From the NCBI GenBank assembly GCA_034440635.1, contig JAOTON010001700.1, positions 248,001 through 312,000 on the forward strand: a DNA stretch of 64,000 bases, in the 5' to 3' direction. This stretch comes from Lepas anatifera. Lineage: Eukaryota; Arthropoda; Thecostraca; Lepadidae. The translations under genes and the position numbers were made by a program. Positions 35,940 to 49,200 of the stretch are shown piece after piece. Positions within the stretch are counted from its first letter, which is position 1, and each line of letters begins with the position of its first letter. The notes beneath the pieces are model-generated. The model was not told the DNA's origin, did not search any database, and saw only the letters and a program-made list of their open reading frames with translations.

Positions 35940-37252
35940 CTGAGAACACGGGCGAGAGCGTCAGACCCTGCCTGGCATACGGCGATGGGCTGGATGGTGG
36001 TGTCAACGCTTCGAATTGCACTCCTGATGGGAGTTATCTGGATGAAAAAAACGGATTTATCCCGAACAACACCGTGGAGATAGGCACTAGAACATTGGTG
36101 TTTAAGACGTTTTGTATATGTGGCACTAGAACATTGTTTTGCCTTCATCCACGCGGGTGGAAAGACTGGAAGCAATACAGAACTACGTGAAAGTGAAATT
36201 CACTCAAAGCTGACGACACCCTAACCTACCCCATTAGGGGACTTCCATGGTTATGTGACCCATATTTTGGGATTTTGACCCCCTCCCCACGTAACGCTTT
36301 TTGACGCCAAGGCTTGATACCGCTCACGTAATTTATGGACAGTCCCTTGCCAAAGCAATGAGTCTATAAGCCCATTAGCTAGCCCAGCGTCTGTGCGGCG
36401 GCGGTGCTGAGTTACCTTGGAGGCCGTCTGAGGCCGGACAGCTCGGGCGGCCGGGCGCGGTCCCGCCTGAGAGGCGGCGTTCCACTGGCCGCCCGGTGAC
36501 GGCGCCGGGTACCGCTGGCCCCACTGACCCCCCGTCTGCAGCTGCGTGTTGGCGCCGCCGCGCCACCCTGCCGACAAGGCACGTACAGCGGTGAGGGAGA
36601 CAGAACGTCGGACGGAAACGGGAACATACAGCCAACTGGGCAAACTCAGACAGACGATGTTCGCAATGTAGATACATGAGCAGCCTCGGTACCCAGGCCC
36701 TTGGGACGCAACATTACATCCCGGCGAAATATGGCGCGGCTGAGACGAATGCGGCGACGGGGAACGTACCGTTGTGAGAGGCAAATTCATTCGATTTGAG
36801 TGAAACATTCACGTAAGCTCTTAATTTCATTTTCTGTCATATCTAAAGAATAATGTACCGTCAAATTACTTTTATTTAATGCAAATGTACTATAAATCAA
36901 AACTTTGTCCAATGGTACGGGCTACCCTCATGGTTTTTTTCTTCTAGAGAAGGCCCACGAGGGTCGCCCCACACGCCCCCACACGAGGGTTCTTCTAGAG
37001 AAGCACTAACACCTAATGGCAGAAGGGTACCACACACCCGCACACCTACATGAGTCGATTGGACCGTTCCCGCGGTCGCTGCCGTCCTGAGGCTGCTCGT
37101 GTTTCCGGGGTTATTAACTGCATGCGAACGCCGGTCTTGTGCACTAAGATCGGCCGATTCCCTCCGAAATATGGTGGTTTCCCCGCGCGTCACGCATCTA
37201 CCTAACCCTGGATCCCGTGCCCAGGAGCACCTCTGGCTTTCAGCACCTACCA

Positions 37253-37290
<38 letters not shown>

Positions 37291-40200
37291 CTGCGGGGGC
37301 GGCTGGCTGAGGTGTTGCTGCGCCGGTCCCGAGTACGGCAGCGCGCCGGCCGGCGGCGGCGGCGGACGGCGCGGCCCCGCCGGACCGGCCGCCGCTCCGT
37401 ACGGCGTCGAAGGCGACGCCGACACTTGCGCGTGCGAATAGGGCTGCCGAGGGAGCGCCGCGGTCACGCGCAGTCGGCAGCAGATACGCACCGACGGGCT
37501 TTGTGGTGTGGCAGGAGATGCTTAGAAAACGACCATGTCGGATTTCGCCACCAGTGGTATTTCCGAGACTAGCTCTGACTGCTTGCTGGTTGGAATTTTA
37601 AACGGCTACAAAGCCCAGGGAAATAAGTAGAGCTCAATTTGCAACAGCTAGAAACATGGCGGGAGAAATTTCGGAACTGTGCTCATTGTCTCTTGGTGAA
37701 CACGAAATCGTTCGAGCGTCACTTGAAAAACGTCTCTTCGTCGGCCGGCAAAAAAATCCCCATCCTCGACTTTGACACGTTCATTTTGCCGGCAATCCTG
37801 TCTAGGACCAGCAGAATGATGTACATCTTTGATCTTTTAATTACGAACTTCTCTGCGATATCAGTTTCAACGGCATGTAAACGGCAAAGTCAAAAGCATT
37901 CATGCTACAATACACAACGAACAAAATCGGTTTAGCTACGGGTCTAACCATTGTCAAATTTAAACGTTTTAAAATAGACGGCGCAGCTTTGCGGGATTTA
38001 AACTGAAAATCAGTCGTATAAAACATAAAGAAACCGCCTACTTTCACATTTCGTTTGCCCCAAAACTTCTCAAAAACTCGTCAATAGGTCACCTCGGTCA
38101 ATACAACTTGGTTATAATGTAGATCACCACCGCCCCAACACGCCCCTCAAACCGGCGTATTTTACGCCTCTTGGTTTCGAGACCTCAGGGAGGAGGAATA
38201 CCAGCCCCCTCCAGTGCCCGCTGCGCCAGACGCCCTCCAGTGCGGGTTCTAACAGAAGCTCTCATCAGCACCAAGCATAAAGCAAAATATTACTACACCT
38301 CACGATATGGCGGCGACGGCAACTGTTCGCACACCTAATTTAGCAGGCGAGTGAGTATTCACGTGCCCAGTGCCGGCACCGGTCCCGTTCCTCTCCGGCA
38401 GCCCAGAGACGGGGGAGCACTCACCGGTCGCATGGACTGCGGCTGGCCGGGCGGAGCTGCCAGAGAGGGGGAGCACTCACCGGTCGCATGGACTGCGGGT
38501 GGCCGGGCGGAGCTGCCAGAGACGGGGTAGCACTCACCGGTCGCATGGACTGCGGGTGGCCGGGCGGAGCTGCCAGAGACGGGGAGCACTCACCGGTCGC
38601 ATGGACTGCGGGTGGCCGGGCGGAGCTGCCAGAGACGGGGAGCACTCACCGGTCGCATGGACTGCGGGTGGCCGGGCGGAGCTGCCAGAGACGGGGGAGC
38701 ACTCACCGGTCGCATGGACTGCGGGTGGCCGGGCGGAGCTGCCAGAGACGGGGGAGCACTCACCGGTCGCATGGACTGCGGGTGGCCGGGCGGAGCTGCC
38801 AGAGACGGGGGGCACTCACCGGTCGCATGGACTGCGGGTGGCCGGGCGGAGCTGCCAGAGACGGGGGGGAGCACTCACCGGTCGCATGGACTGCGGGTGG
38901 CCGGGCGGAGCTGCCAGCTGGCGGGACAGGGTGGGCGCCGCTCCGGCGCTGGAGCCGCTCATCTACAAAAGCCGACCGGCGGGACGCCGCGTCAGAGCCG
39001 GAGTACACTCAGCAAGGCACACCGGCAGCCGGGGCACACTCAGCAGGGCCCACCGGCAGCCGGAGTACACTCAGCAAGGCACGCCGGCAGCCGGAGTACA
39101 CTCAGCAGGCACGCCGGCAGCCGGAGCACACTCAGCAGGGTACGCCGGCGCCGGAGCACACTCAGCAGGGCACACCGGCAGCCGGAGTACACTCAGCAGG
39201 GCACGCCGGCAGCCGGAGCACACTCAGCAGGGCACGCCGGCAGCCAGAGTACACTCAGCAGGGCACGCCGGCAGCCGGAGTACACTCAGCAGGGCACGCC
39301 GGCAGCCGGAGTACACTCGGCGGGGCACGCCGGCAGCCGGAGCACACTCAGCAGGGAACACCGGCAGCCGGAGTACACTCAGCGGGGCACGCCGGCAGCC
39401 GGAGCACACTCAGCAGGGCACGCCGGCAGCCGGAGTACACTCAGCGGGGCACGCCGGCGGCCGGAGTGCACTCAGCAGGGCACGCCGGCAGCCGGAGCAC
39501 ACTCAGCAGGGCACGCCGGCAGCCGGAGCACACTCGGCAGGGCACGCCGGCAGCCGGAGTACACTCAGCAGGGCACGCCGGCAGCCGGAGCACACTCAGC
39601 AGGGCACGCCGGCAGCCGGAGTACACTCGGCAGGGGCACACCGGCAGCCGGAGTACACTCAGCAGGGCACACCGGCAGCCGGAGTACACTCGGCAGGGCA
39701 CACCGGCAGCCGGAGCCGTTCGAAAGCTACTAGCTCCGTTACTTTACACAGGCCAAAGCTTAGAGCACCATAGAGACACACATTGTTCTAGTCAAGAATA
39801 CAGAAACAGAACATCACCAGTAGCTGGCACGGATGTGACAATCAGGCTTATTAAAAAATAATAACGGTAAAAGAGAAGCATATGTACAACGTGAGGACAC
39901 TGCCATTAGTCAAGCGCCTTCCATTCATGATGAGCCACAAAAAGCGGGCGAGCGGGAGTGGGAGGTACGTACAGTGGGGCCGGGTCGCGGCGCGCCCGGA
40001 GGAGCCGAAAGCTGTCTGGCAAGCTGTGAGCCGAACGCCGGGCCCCCGGGCCGACCCTACAGGCAGGCGCAGCGGTCACACCCACGCACGGTAGAGCGCC
40101 AGTTAGCGGCCGGACAGCGCCCCCGCAGAGGTAGCCGCTACATACAACAGCGAGTGCTGGGGTAGCTACAGCTCTGCACCGCACAGCGGCTCACGGCATA

Positions 40201-43200
40201 GGGCTGGATTCAAAGGGAAGCTCCACAAAGAAGCTAATAATGCAAACACGCCAACCTCAGCACAGACGGAGACACAACGGAAACACATTCAAGTTAGCGG
40301 CTACAACATAAAGTGCACGCGCGTGCCATCTAGAAAAGTAAAACGCTACGAGGCAAAGCCCCACACAAGCTCGGCAGCTGACAAGCACAACAGTCTTTCG
40401 TCACGGTCCAAGCCCTACACAGCTCTTACGAAAAAGCCTCGCCAGTCACATGCGTACTCACCGCTTGGTGTTGGCCCTCCTCAAAGCGTTGCTTGGATAC
40501 CATACGCTGTGAGAGCGAGAGCCGGACAACATCCGCAGAGCGTCCGTGCTTCTCGGTTTAAGCTCCGACCTTCCGCTGGCTCACCTTAATGTACCGAAGA
40601 GCACTAACCTACCTGTCTGCACGGTTGAGTGGTGACACTTACCGGCGGGTACTGGTCGGCCCCGGAGGCGGCGGCGGCCGGCGGGTACTCGGCCGAGCCC
40701 GGCGGGCCGGTGTACCCGGCCGGCGGCGGCGGCTGCGGCGGCGGAGGTGTACCCGCCGGACTGGTGCTGGCACCTGCCGGCGGCGGCGGCGGCGGGGTGC
40801 GCTGCGGCGCCGGCGGTCCGCCGGGGTACAGCGGCCGCGCGCCGTAGGTGGTGGGCCCCGGCGGCGGCCCCGGGTACCGGTACTCCGGTACCGAGGGCGC
40901 CGCGCCGCCCGGAGGTGCCGGCCCGCTCGGGTAGCTCCTACAGAGACAAGTGTCACTCTCAGCATTTGATACTGACTGACAATAAAATGGACCCCAACGC
41001 ATAAATAGTCAAACTGGCGTCGCAATAAGGCTGTAAACGTCAGTTAAAAGGATAAAAACCAGTTACCTTCAGGAAGCAACAACATGAGAACTAGTTCTGG
41101 CTACACGCCGCGTCCGGCAGTGCGCCTCCCACCTGTTGGGGTACTGCTGCATGAACTGCTGGTGCTGCGACTGCGGCGGGTACTCCTGGCCAGGCCGCGG
41201 CTGGCCGGGCGGGTACTGGCCGTAGTTGGGCTGTCCGGGCGCCGGCTGGCCCGGGTACCCGTGGCCGGGGTAGCCTGCAGGACAGCGGTACACCGGTCAG
41301 GTCACCCACATGCCAACACGCCCACACACAGGCACTGGGAAGGACGTGAGAGGACCTGCACCTCGTGTCGAGACATCGCTTTCTATGATCAAACGCGAAA
41401 ACGGACAGCAGCTGTCAGGCGAACATCACCCGTATCTACGTCAGCATCGACACAGTCCTCACAGAAAGAACATGACATATATCTCACACACTCTGAGTGC
41501 GAATCACATTCTGAATGGTACCACCAGAAGCTGGTGATAAAGCTCTTTAGAGAAAACCGTTTCCGAGTCCAATTAATCAACGCAAGTTCCTACTCATCTA
41601 CCAGACTTCTTGATGCGAGGGTTAGCGGTAAACTGCCTGATTACTAAGTAGTCAGTATTCGAAATAAACATAATCTTACCCCCGGAACCTCTCCACACAA
41701 GAACGGCAGTTGGTATGAACAGTTGGAGGATGGAACAAAAAGAAACTATGAAACGGCCACTGCCAGCGAGTACTTATGTTAAAATAAAAGCGGTAGCAGA
41801 AAGTTCTTAATACAAGTTTGTATTACTGAAACAAATGCATTAGTCGCAGACCTTTGCGAAATATCATTGATCTTGAACAGGGTAGCCAGATAGCCTCTGT
41901 TTAGGCCTACCTAACACGGCATCCTGAACATATCCCGGGGTGTCGCAAATCGCGCTCGGCGGGGAATGACCCGCTAGGGATGGGATAAAACACCGCTCGT
42001 GAAAGCATGCTACAGAGCGTTCATCTTTTCTAACATACATTGGCACGGGAGACGCCCCATACGAAGTACGGGGGAACGGTTTCTGTCTTTTCCCTACCAA
42101 AATACCAATCTTCACAATTCTCAATTTAAATTTCCACGTGCCTGGATGCAGAATACGCACCCGAATCTACAGATTCCCGGCGACCTCGATGTATCTCCAC
42201 GATTACTGGGTTTTCCAGCAGCACGGCACTTCATTAGAACAACATAATTTGTTGTATTGCTTTTCCATTCTGTTGGAGTGAAGACTCACAAAAAGAGAAG
42301 ATAAGAGAAATGCTTAATTTAAAGATCACGACAGGAATAACGAAACGGCCACAAGTTAACGCCTCTTCTCATGCAAGTAATTTTCAATCTGGCCAGCCAT
42401 TGCCGACGCCCACAGGCAGCGGCCGCGTCTACCAGCGGCCGGCCGGGCGGCCCAGACGCCGGCTCTCACCTTGCGGCGCCATGGCGGGCGCGCCGGTTCC
42501 GTTGTACTCGGGCCGCGGGAAGCCGGCGGCGTAGCCGGGCGGGAAGCCGTCCATGGAGCCGGGGTTGGAGAAGCTGTCCTGCGGGCCTGACGGCGGTACA
42601 CGCAGAACAGTGTCAGACCACGCAGGTACGGCCGGCGCCGCCGGCATCGATCCGGCACTGGCGAGTCACCGCCCAGGATGGATGGGCATCGTGTTTCGGC
42701 GGCCACAGATCGACGAGTATGGACGGTACTTGCAGCAGAACTCAAAGCCACCCAGCCAAGACGTCGTCCAAAGGTGGATGGCAAAAACACAGCACGCTGG
42801 TTAAAGGGAATGTGGCACCTTCACAACGTGATTTTAACTGAGATAGCCAAGTCGTAAAGCAGGTCGGAAAACCCGGTACTCCACATTTCATTTGTCTTGG
42901 AACTCGATATTTCCGTAGAAAAAGCTAAAACCTACCTGACACCAGCCCCCCTCAGCCCCCCGTCACCGGCGGCCATTGTTGTGAGCTACTGGTGTGACGA
43001 CATATACTGACGTCATGATAAACATCAGCCAATCGAAACCCTTGAAGCGTTTCAAGTATGGTAGTGGTTGCTAGAACGTGACATCATCCACAGGCTGATA
43101 TTTATTTCTTTTTCTAGAGGAGTATTTTTAAAAACCAAATGTTGAGCTTATTGTACATTTTTCAGAGAAATCATGAGTGGTTTCATTATTTTTTATTAAA

Positions 43201-46200
43201 AGTACGCCTAATTACACTAAATTCCAGGATTCGACCAAGGTGCCACATTCCCTTTAAGCACTGCAGATTTCAATGCTGTTGTGGAAACCCCCACAAGAAG
43301 ACTACATTTTCCATAGCACATTGTCATGTAACACGACTCAGAACTTTATCAAAAAAATGACACTACTTTGACGATGAAGCTTCTAGTAAATCAGACCGTA
43401 AAACATATTATGAAATTTTGGTTGTATACTTCAGGACACGTATGCTCCGATGAGCAAAAAAGAAAAACACATTTCCTGTCCTTTTTCTGAGGGTCGTGAG
43501 TCCCTCATGTTTTCTGAGTTTCCCAGAATGTTACTTTTCAAGCAAGCATATTTCGTTTCTGGAATTCTGGAAATTCAAAACCATGAATTATGCTTCATGA
43601 CTAGTTCTGAGCATCTACGGTGGAAAAAAATCGTGCATCTTTCGACCAAATTACTATGTTGATGAACTTCACGAAGGACATTTTTGTCACCCCTCGAGAT
43701 ATCACACCCTTTACGACTGACACATCCAACATTACTGCACTTGAACTATGCAACACCAGCCCAGGGGCTTGCATCCGGAAAACAGCACGTGCAGCCAATG
43801 TGACCTGGGGTTTTAGGACAGGCCATCACCTCGACCTCTGACGTCTTCGCCTAAAACTTGTCTGTTCTGAACAGCTCCAACCAAACAAAACGCCAGACGA
43901 AAGGAAACTTCTCTCCAGAGAAATAACTGCATGAGCTATGCGGGTACATTTAACACACATAAAAACACCATCATGCTATTCTCCAAAACACAAGACATAT
44001 TTTTAAGATGTTCCATTCGATGGCCCCATACAATTATAACCCAGCCGGGGTTTATTTCACAGTTGAACCCGGTCTGTACAGTGCAGCCCCCGGTCTCACC
44101 AGGCGAGGCGGGCGCCTTGCTGCGCCGCGACGCCTTGGTCTCCCACTTGGCGATGATGGGCGCCGGGTCCTGGCCGCCGCGGTCGAAGTGGCACTCGAAG
44201 GGCAGCAGGCTCTTCATGTAGTGCTTCCGCAGCGTGTAGGCGCCGCTGGAGCTGCTGCCGATACCGATCAGCGCCGCCACGTCCTTCCACGTCTTGGACG
44301 TGCTCACCTGGCGGGCGGCGGGTACGGTTACACTGGCACAGATACGGTACCGTTACACTGGTACAGATACGGTACAGTTACACTGGCAAAAATACGGTAC
44401 CGTTACACTGGTATAGCTACGGTACAGTTACACTGACACAAATACGGTACAGTTACACTGGTACAGCTACGGTACAGTTACACTGGTACAGATACGGTAC
44501 CGTTACACTGGCACAAATACGGTACAGTTACACTGGTACAGATACGGTACAGTTACACTGTTACAGATACGGTACCGTTACACTGGTACAGCTACGGTAC
44601 AGTTACACTGGTACAGATACGTTAGTTACACTGTTACAGATGCGTAGTTACACTGGTCATACGGTAAGTTACACTGGTACAGATGCGGTGTTACACTGCA
44701 TGCTCATGTACAGTCGTTACACTGGTACAGATGCGGTACAGTTACACTGGTACAGATACGGTACAGTCACACTGGTACAGATGCGGTAGTTACACTGGCA
44801 CAGATACGGTACATTTACACTGGTACAGATACGGTACAGTTACACCGGGTCGCGCTTCTCTGCCAGTTGGACGCACTCATCTAGTGAAGCCGGCGTATAA
44901 GTAAAGTCATGCTCTTCTAAAGTATGAACTAGCTCTGCTTCATGAAACTGTCCTCGAAAGATTTATGTATTCGGTATTGTTAGACAAGCAGCTAAAAGCG
45001 AACAAGTTTCTGCACTACGAGGAAGTGCTGCCCCAGTATTTAAATTCACCAACCCAGGTGAGGCAGGGGTATAAAAAGATGCGGCTGTTGGAGCACAGAA
45101 ACCGTGCCAGCCGTGTTAACGGGTTCGGACAGCCATGTGCCTTTTGTAACACACGCATTGACGGGGGTCTGAGCCACCTTCGCTTTGACGGAGGGGGCGG
45201 GTATCCGCTCCCCCTAAGATCTCGAGAACCACGGTAGGTAGTGAACAACGGTAAACGGCGTTGGGTAGCCCATCCACTTCTCCATCGAAAATATTTGAAC
45301 CATTTCTTGTCGGGTCACATTTAAGGTCACGAGAGGTCAAAACATGCCGTCATAGGGATAACATGTAAATGAAGGTTTTCGGCTAATACATCTGAACAAG
45401 TAGATAGAAAAAACGACTGGAACTATATGAATCCTCGCAACAAGCCCAATCGAATGATATATAATTTGACCTTTCTAGTTTAAATCAAGGATTTGACCTG
45501 ACCTGAGGTCAGGTCAAGGTCAAATTATATAAAATGCACATCATTGGAACCGCAAAGACGAGGCGAGTCTAATCCAGCTAAAATAAACGCTCTATCACCA
45601 TCCGTTACTTGAGTTATTCAGTCAAAATAATTTTTCCCATGTATTTCCAATGGAGAGGTCATGGTTCGTACCTGACCTTAGGTCAAAAATACCGATATCA
45701 AAAATACCGAACATATTTTAGGGAGCTCGGTGGGCCCATTTGGTGATATGAGTTTCAATCGGATAAGATCACCCTGTTCCGACTTATGCTATCTTAAACT
45801 TTTGAGGTCAGGTCACTTGACCTGTACTGGTGACCTGACCTGAGATGACCTAACCCTAAACATTTCACAGAAGTTGTAAAAATGATGCGGGAAATGGTAT
45901 GCCAAGTACGGCGGCGCGTAGTGCCGCCGTTTCTATGCTGTCCCCGAAAAACCCGAGGGGGCGGGTACCAGCCCCCCGTCAATGCGCGTGTTAATCGGCT
46001 AGAAAATGTCAAAGAACAATGCCAAAAGAAATGTATATCTTGACAGGAAAAAGACACGACGTTTTCGTTGGAAAATACAAAAAAACTAACAAAGCAGTGG
46101 GAGTTCGCTTCCAGCAGCTTAAGAGGACAAAACCTGGTTATTAAATCCACCCCAGAGCAAATGAAGGAGCTGGACTTTCATTCAAACCTGTTGACTTACA

Positions 46201-49200
46201 GCATATCAACTTGTTTCACTCGGGGGGCCCCACTAATACATTGATAATCATTTTGGGTGGCTTTAGTATGCACCAATTCAGACAATATCACACAGTGAGT
46301 GTAGGTCACACGAAACCTAGCAATCAAGATGATCCAAGCAGCTCACTTAGGGGAAAGGTAGCCGACGAATCGAAATGTTCTAAAGCACGCGGGAACTATT
46401 TTCCAACACATATGTAACTGGGCATTGACATTTTCTGAGTCGAGAAACACATGTTGCGACTGAAACGAAGGTGGGCCATTGCGATGACCGCAGATACGTG
46501 ATTAGGGGGAGGGGGGCTATGACAATATGTACCCATTTGTTTTTATCGTGCCTTGAAGGCAGACCTATGATGCAAGAGCAAGAATCCGGAGAAATTTCGG
46601 AATTATCTCCCTTGGTGGCCGGAACTTCCTGCGGGCGGACCATATCGGTATTGTGCTTAGAACGTGATATGCAGGACAGTGGCACTTTTGCACATTACAA
46701 ATTTATTGAGAGTTCACAAATACGGGAGGAAGGCGACGGCGCGGGAGAACTGTCGCAGAGAAACACCCACAAGATGCAAGGTGACGTTCCTCAATATGAC
46801 AGAAAATAGTACTCGACATTGTAACCGAAGGCATTGACATTCTTATCTACCAGCAAGGAACAACAGAACAAACGATGCATCACCCACGAACAAGAGGCCA
46901 TTGATGACCCTCAACAAGAAGGAGTTCCCGGAGTTTCTCCCGAAACTTCAGTCTCTGACTCAGGGGTTCGCAGGACGCAGTGCCATCCTGCATCGACAGT
47001 GACTACAGGCACCAGGCAAGTCCGCCAACAAGGCTTTCCACAGGCCCACGCCATCAAAAGAGGACAAATTAGTGCGATGTAAACTCAGGCACAGTGGAAA
47101 CAAAGGGCTTCCGGTTTTCAAACTGCTCGGGTCTGAATCCGCAGGGCCGTTACGTCTCGGTCAACGCAGCGTGGATTTCGAACTGGCGGGCTCACAAAGC
47201 GAATGGGTCCCTAACGGCGACCAGCCGGGATGTGACACGGAGCGAACAGACGGAGGCCGCCGAGCGCGCCTTCAGCCCGCACCGGGCTCTGCCCCAGAAC
47301 GGACCAGGGTGACCTATATCGAAGCAGGAATCATCGCGAAGATTGTTCTTGCACGGTGTGCTGTGTCCTGAAAAAGGTTCCGTTTCAGGCGATGTGAGTG
47401 GGGGCAAAAGAAGAAGAGGGCAGAAGAGCAATATCTTTTCAGAGTACCCGGGACTTTAGAGTCGCTATCCAGAAATGTCTGGGTCTAATATTGCCGTTAT
47501 AATGATTATTGAGATTTAACACCTTACAGGAAACATGGCGTCGTTTACTCCACTCTGTTAGAAAGGATTAAGGGGTCAGATTACACTTATTTAAATGACC
47601 TGTCCGGGATTTGTGCCCGGGCCATAAGGCTCGGATTCTAAGGTGAACGTCCAGCCACCAACAACGCATCCCGGCACTACCACATGTACAACTGGCTCAC
47701 AGGCTGACTGGCCATACCTCTCCTGGGAGGAGCCAGCTCAGAGTCCCCGTCTGCTGCCCTCTCGAGCGCTGGTCTCCACCACCACTGGGCGTGGCATGCA
47801 CGTTACGCCGGTCACTGTACCGCGCATGCGCCCTGTCACACAGCAGGTAACGGGACCAGATCATGACAAAAAGACGTCCCTGGAATAGGATGCGGCTCAA
47901 CTTGGCGCATAGAACGCGCCAGCTGGAGCACTCGACGGGGACACATCCAGTCAGTCCGCAACGACGGGAGATGAACACACACGGAGTATCTGCCGATGCT
48001 CCTAAAGTCCCGCCGTCAGCTGGAGGAGAGTTTCTCTCTGAACTGTGTGTGAGAGCGCGCAAGACTTCCACCCGTCGATGCTACTCACGGTCCAACAAGC
48101 TCATTAGGAGTGGCCAATCAGTTCATCAGACATCCTCCAACTGATCCTGAGACGTCCTTCAACTGATCCTGATACGTCCTTCAACTGATCCTGATACGTC
48201 CTTCAACTGATCCTGAGACATCATCCAACTGATCCTGAGACGTCCTTCAACTGGTCCTGAGACATCCTTCAACTGATCCTGAGACATCATCCAACTGATC
48301 CTGAGACGTTCTACAACTGATCCTGAGACGTTCTACAACTGATCCTGAGACATCATCCAACTGATCCTGAGACGTCCTCCAACTGATCCTGAGACATCAT
48401 CCAATTGATCCTGAGACGTCCTTCAACTGATCCTGAGACATCATCCAACTGATCCTGAGACGTCCTCCAACTGATCCTGAGACATCATCCAACTGATCCT
48501 GAGACGTCCTTCAACTGATCCTGAGACATCATCCAACTGATCCTGAGACGTCCTCCAACTGATCCTGAGTCATCATCCAACTGATCCTGAGACGTCCTTC
48601 CAACCGATCCTGAGACGTCCTGCAACTGATCCTGACACGTCCTGCAACTGATCCTGAGACGTCCTTCAACCGATCCTGAGACGTCCTGCAACTGATCCTG
48701 AGAGACAGAGCCGGCCAGGCTCACTAGGACTGCTTCAGGTAACAAGTACGTGGTAAAACAACCCGTCGCACAGCTTCGGAGAGTGCCAGACCGTAATCGC
48801 AAAAGTTGTCTCAGCTCCTCATTCTGGACCATACGAGGAATATCTGCTCCCGGCTCTTACCAACACAAAACGTACAGGCTCCATAATATACGATCCCAAG
48901 TCCTACCAACACTGAGCAATCTGGAGGGTTCAAACGGTTTTCTCTTCTGGCGCAGCAGTCATTTTGCCCGGGGGACGACCAGTAAGATTGTGTGGCCAAT
49001 AGCCATGAAAGGGCTCTGAGTCCAATGGCCGTCATGGCGCCGCACTGGAGGCTAGAGCTAGACCAAGCTTAATAGCTAAAACATAACATTCAGGCGAGTA
49101 CCAAGATAGATGGTCAATTTCTGGACTCCCCAGGATTAACAAATGAGAAAAGGCTAAGTAGCATTCTCACCAAAATACATGCAGTAATCGTTTCAATCTG

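Noticed and set aside
34708..36083. Plus-strand frames of 234 and 405 codons
   Set aside because: Antisense shadows of the GC-rich osa terminal exon, where the minus-strand frame has clear BAF250_C homology.
38370..39861. Open frames of 373-467 codons on the plus strand
   Set aside because: They are produced by the 57-bp and 30-bp tandem arrays; the 30-bp unit is a multiple of three so several frames stay open. They are opposite to osa and have only repeat-derived sequence.
48122..48706. CRISPR array
   Set aside because: Contiguous 22-bp units with no unique spacers in a eukaryotic intron; a minisatellite.
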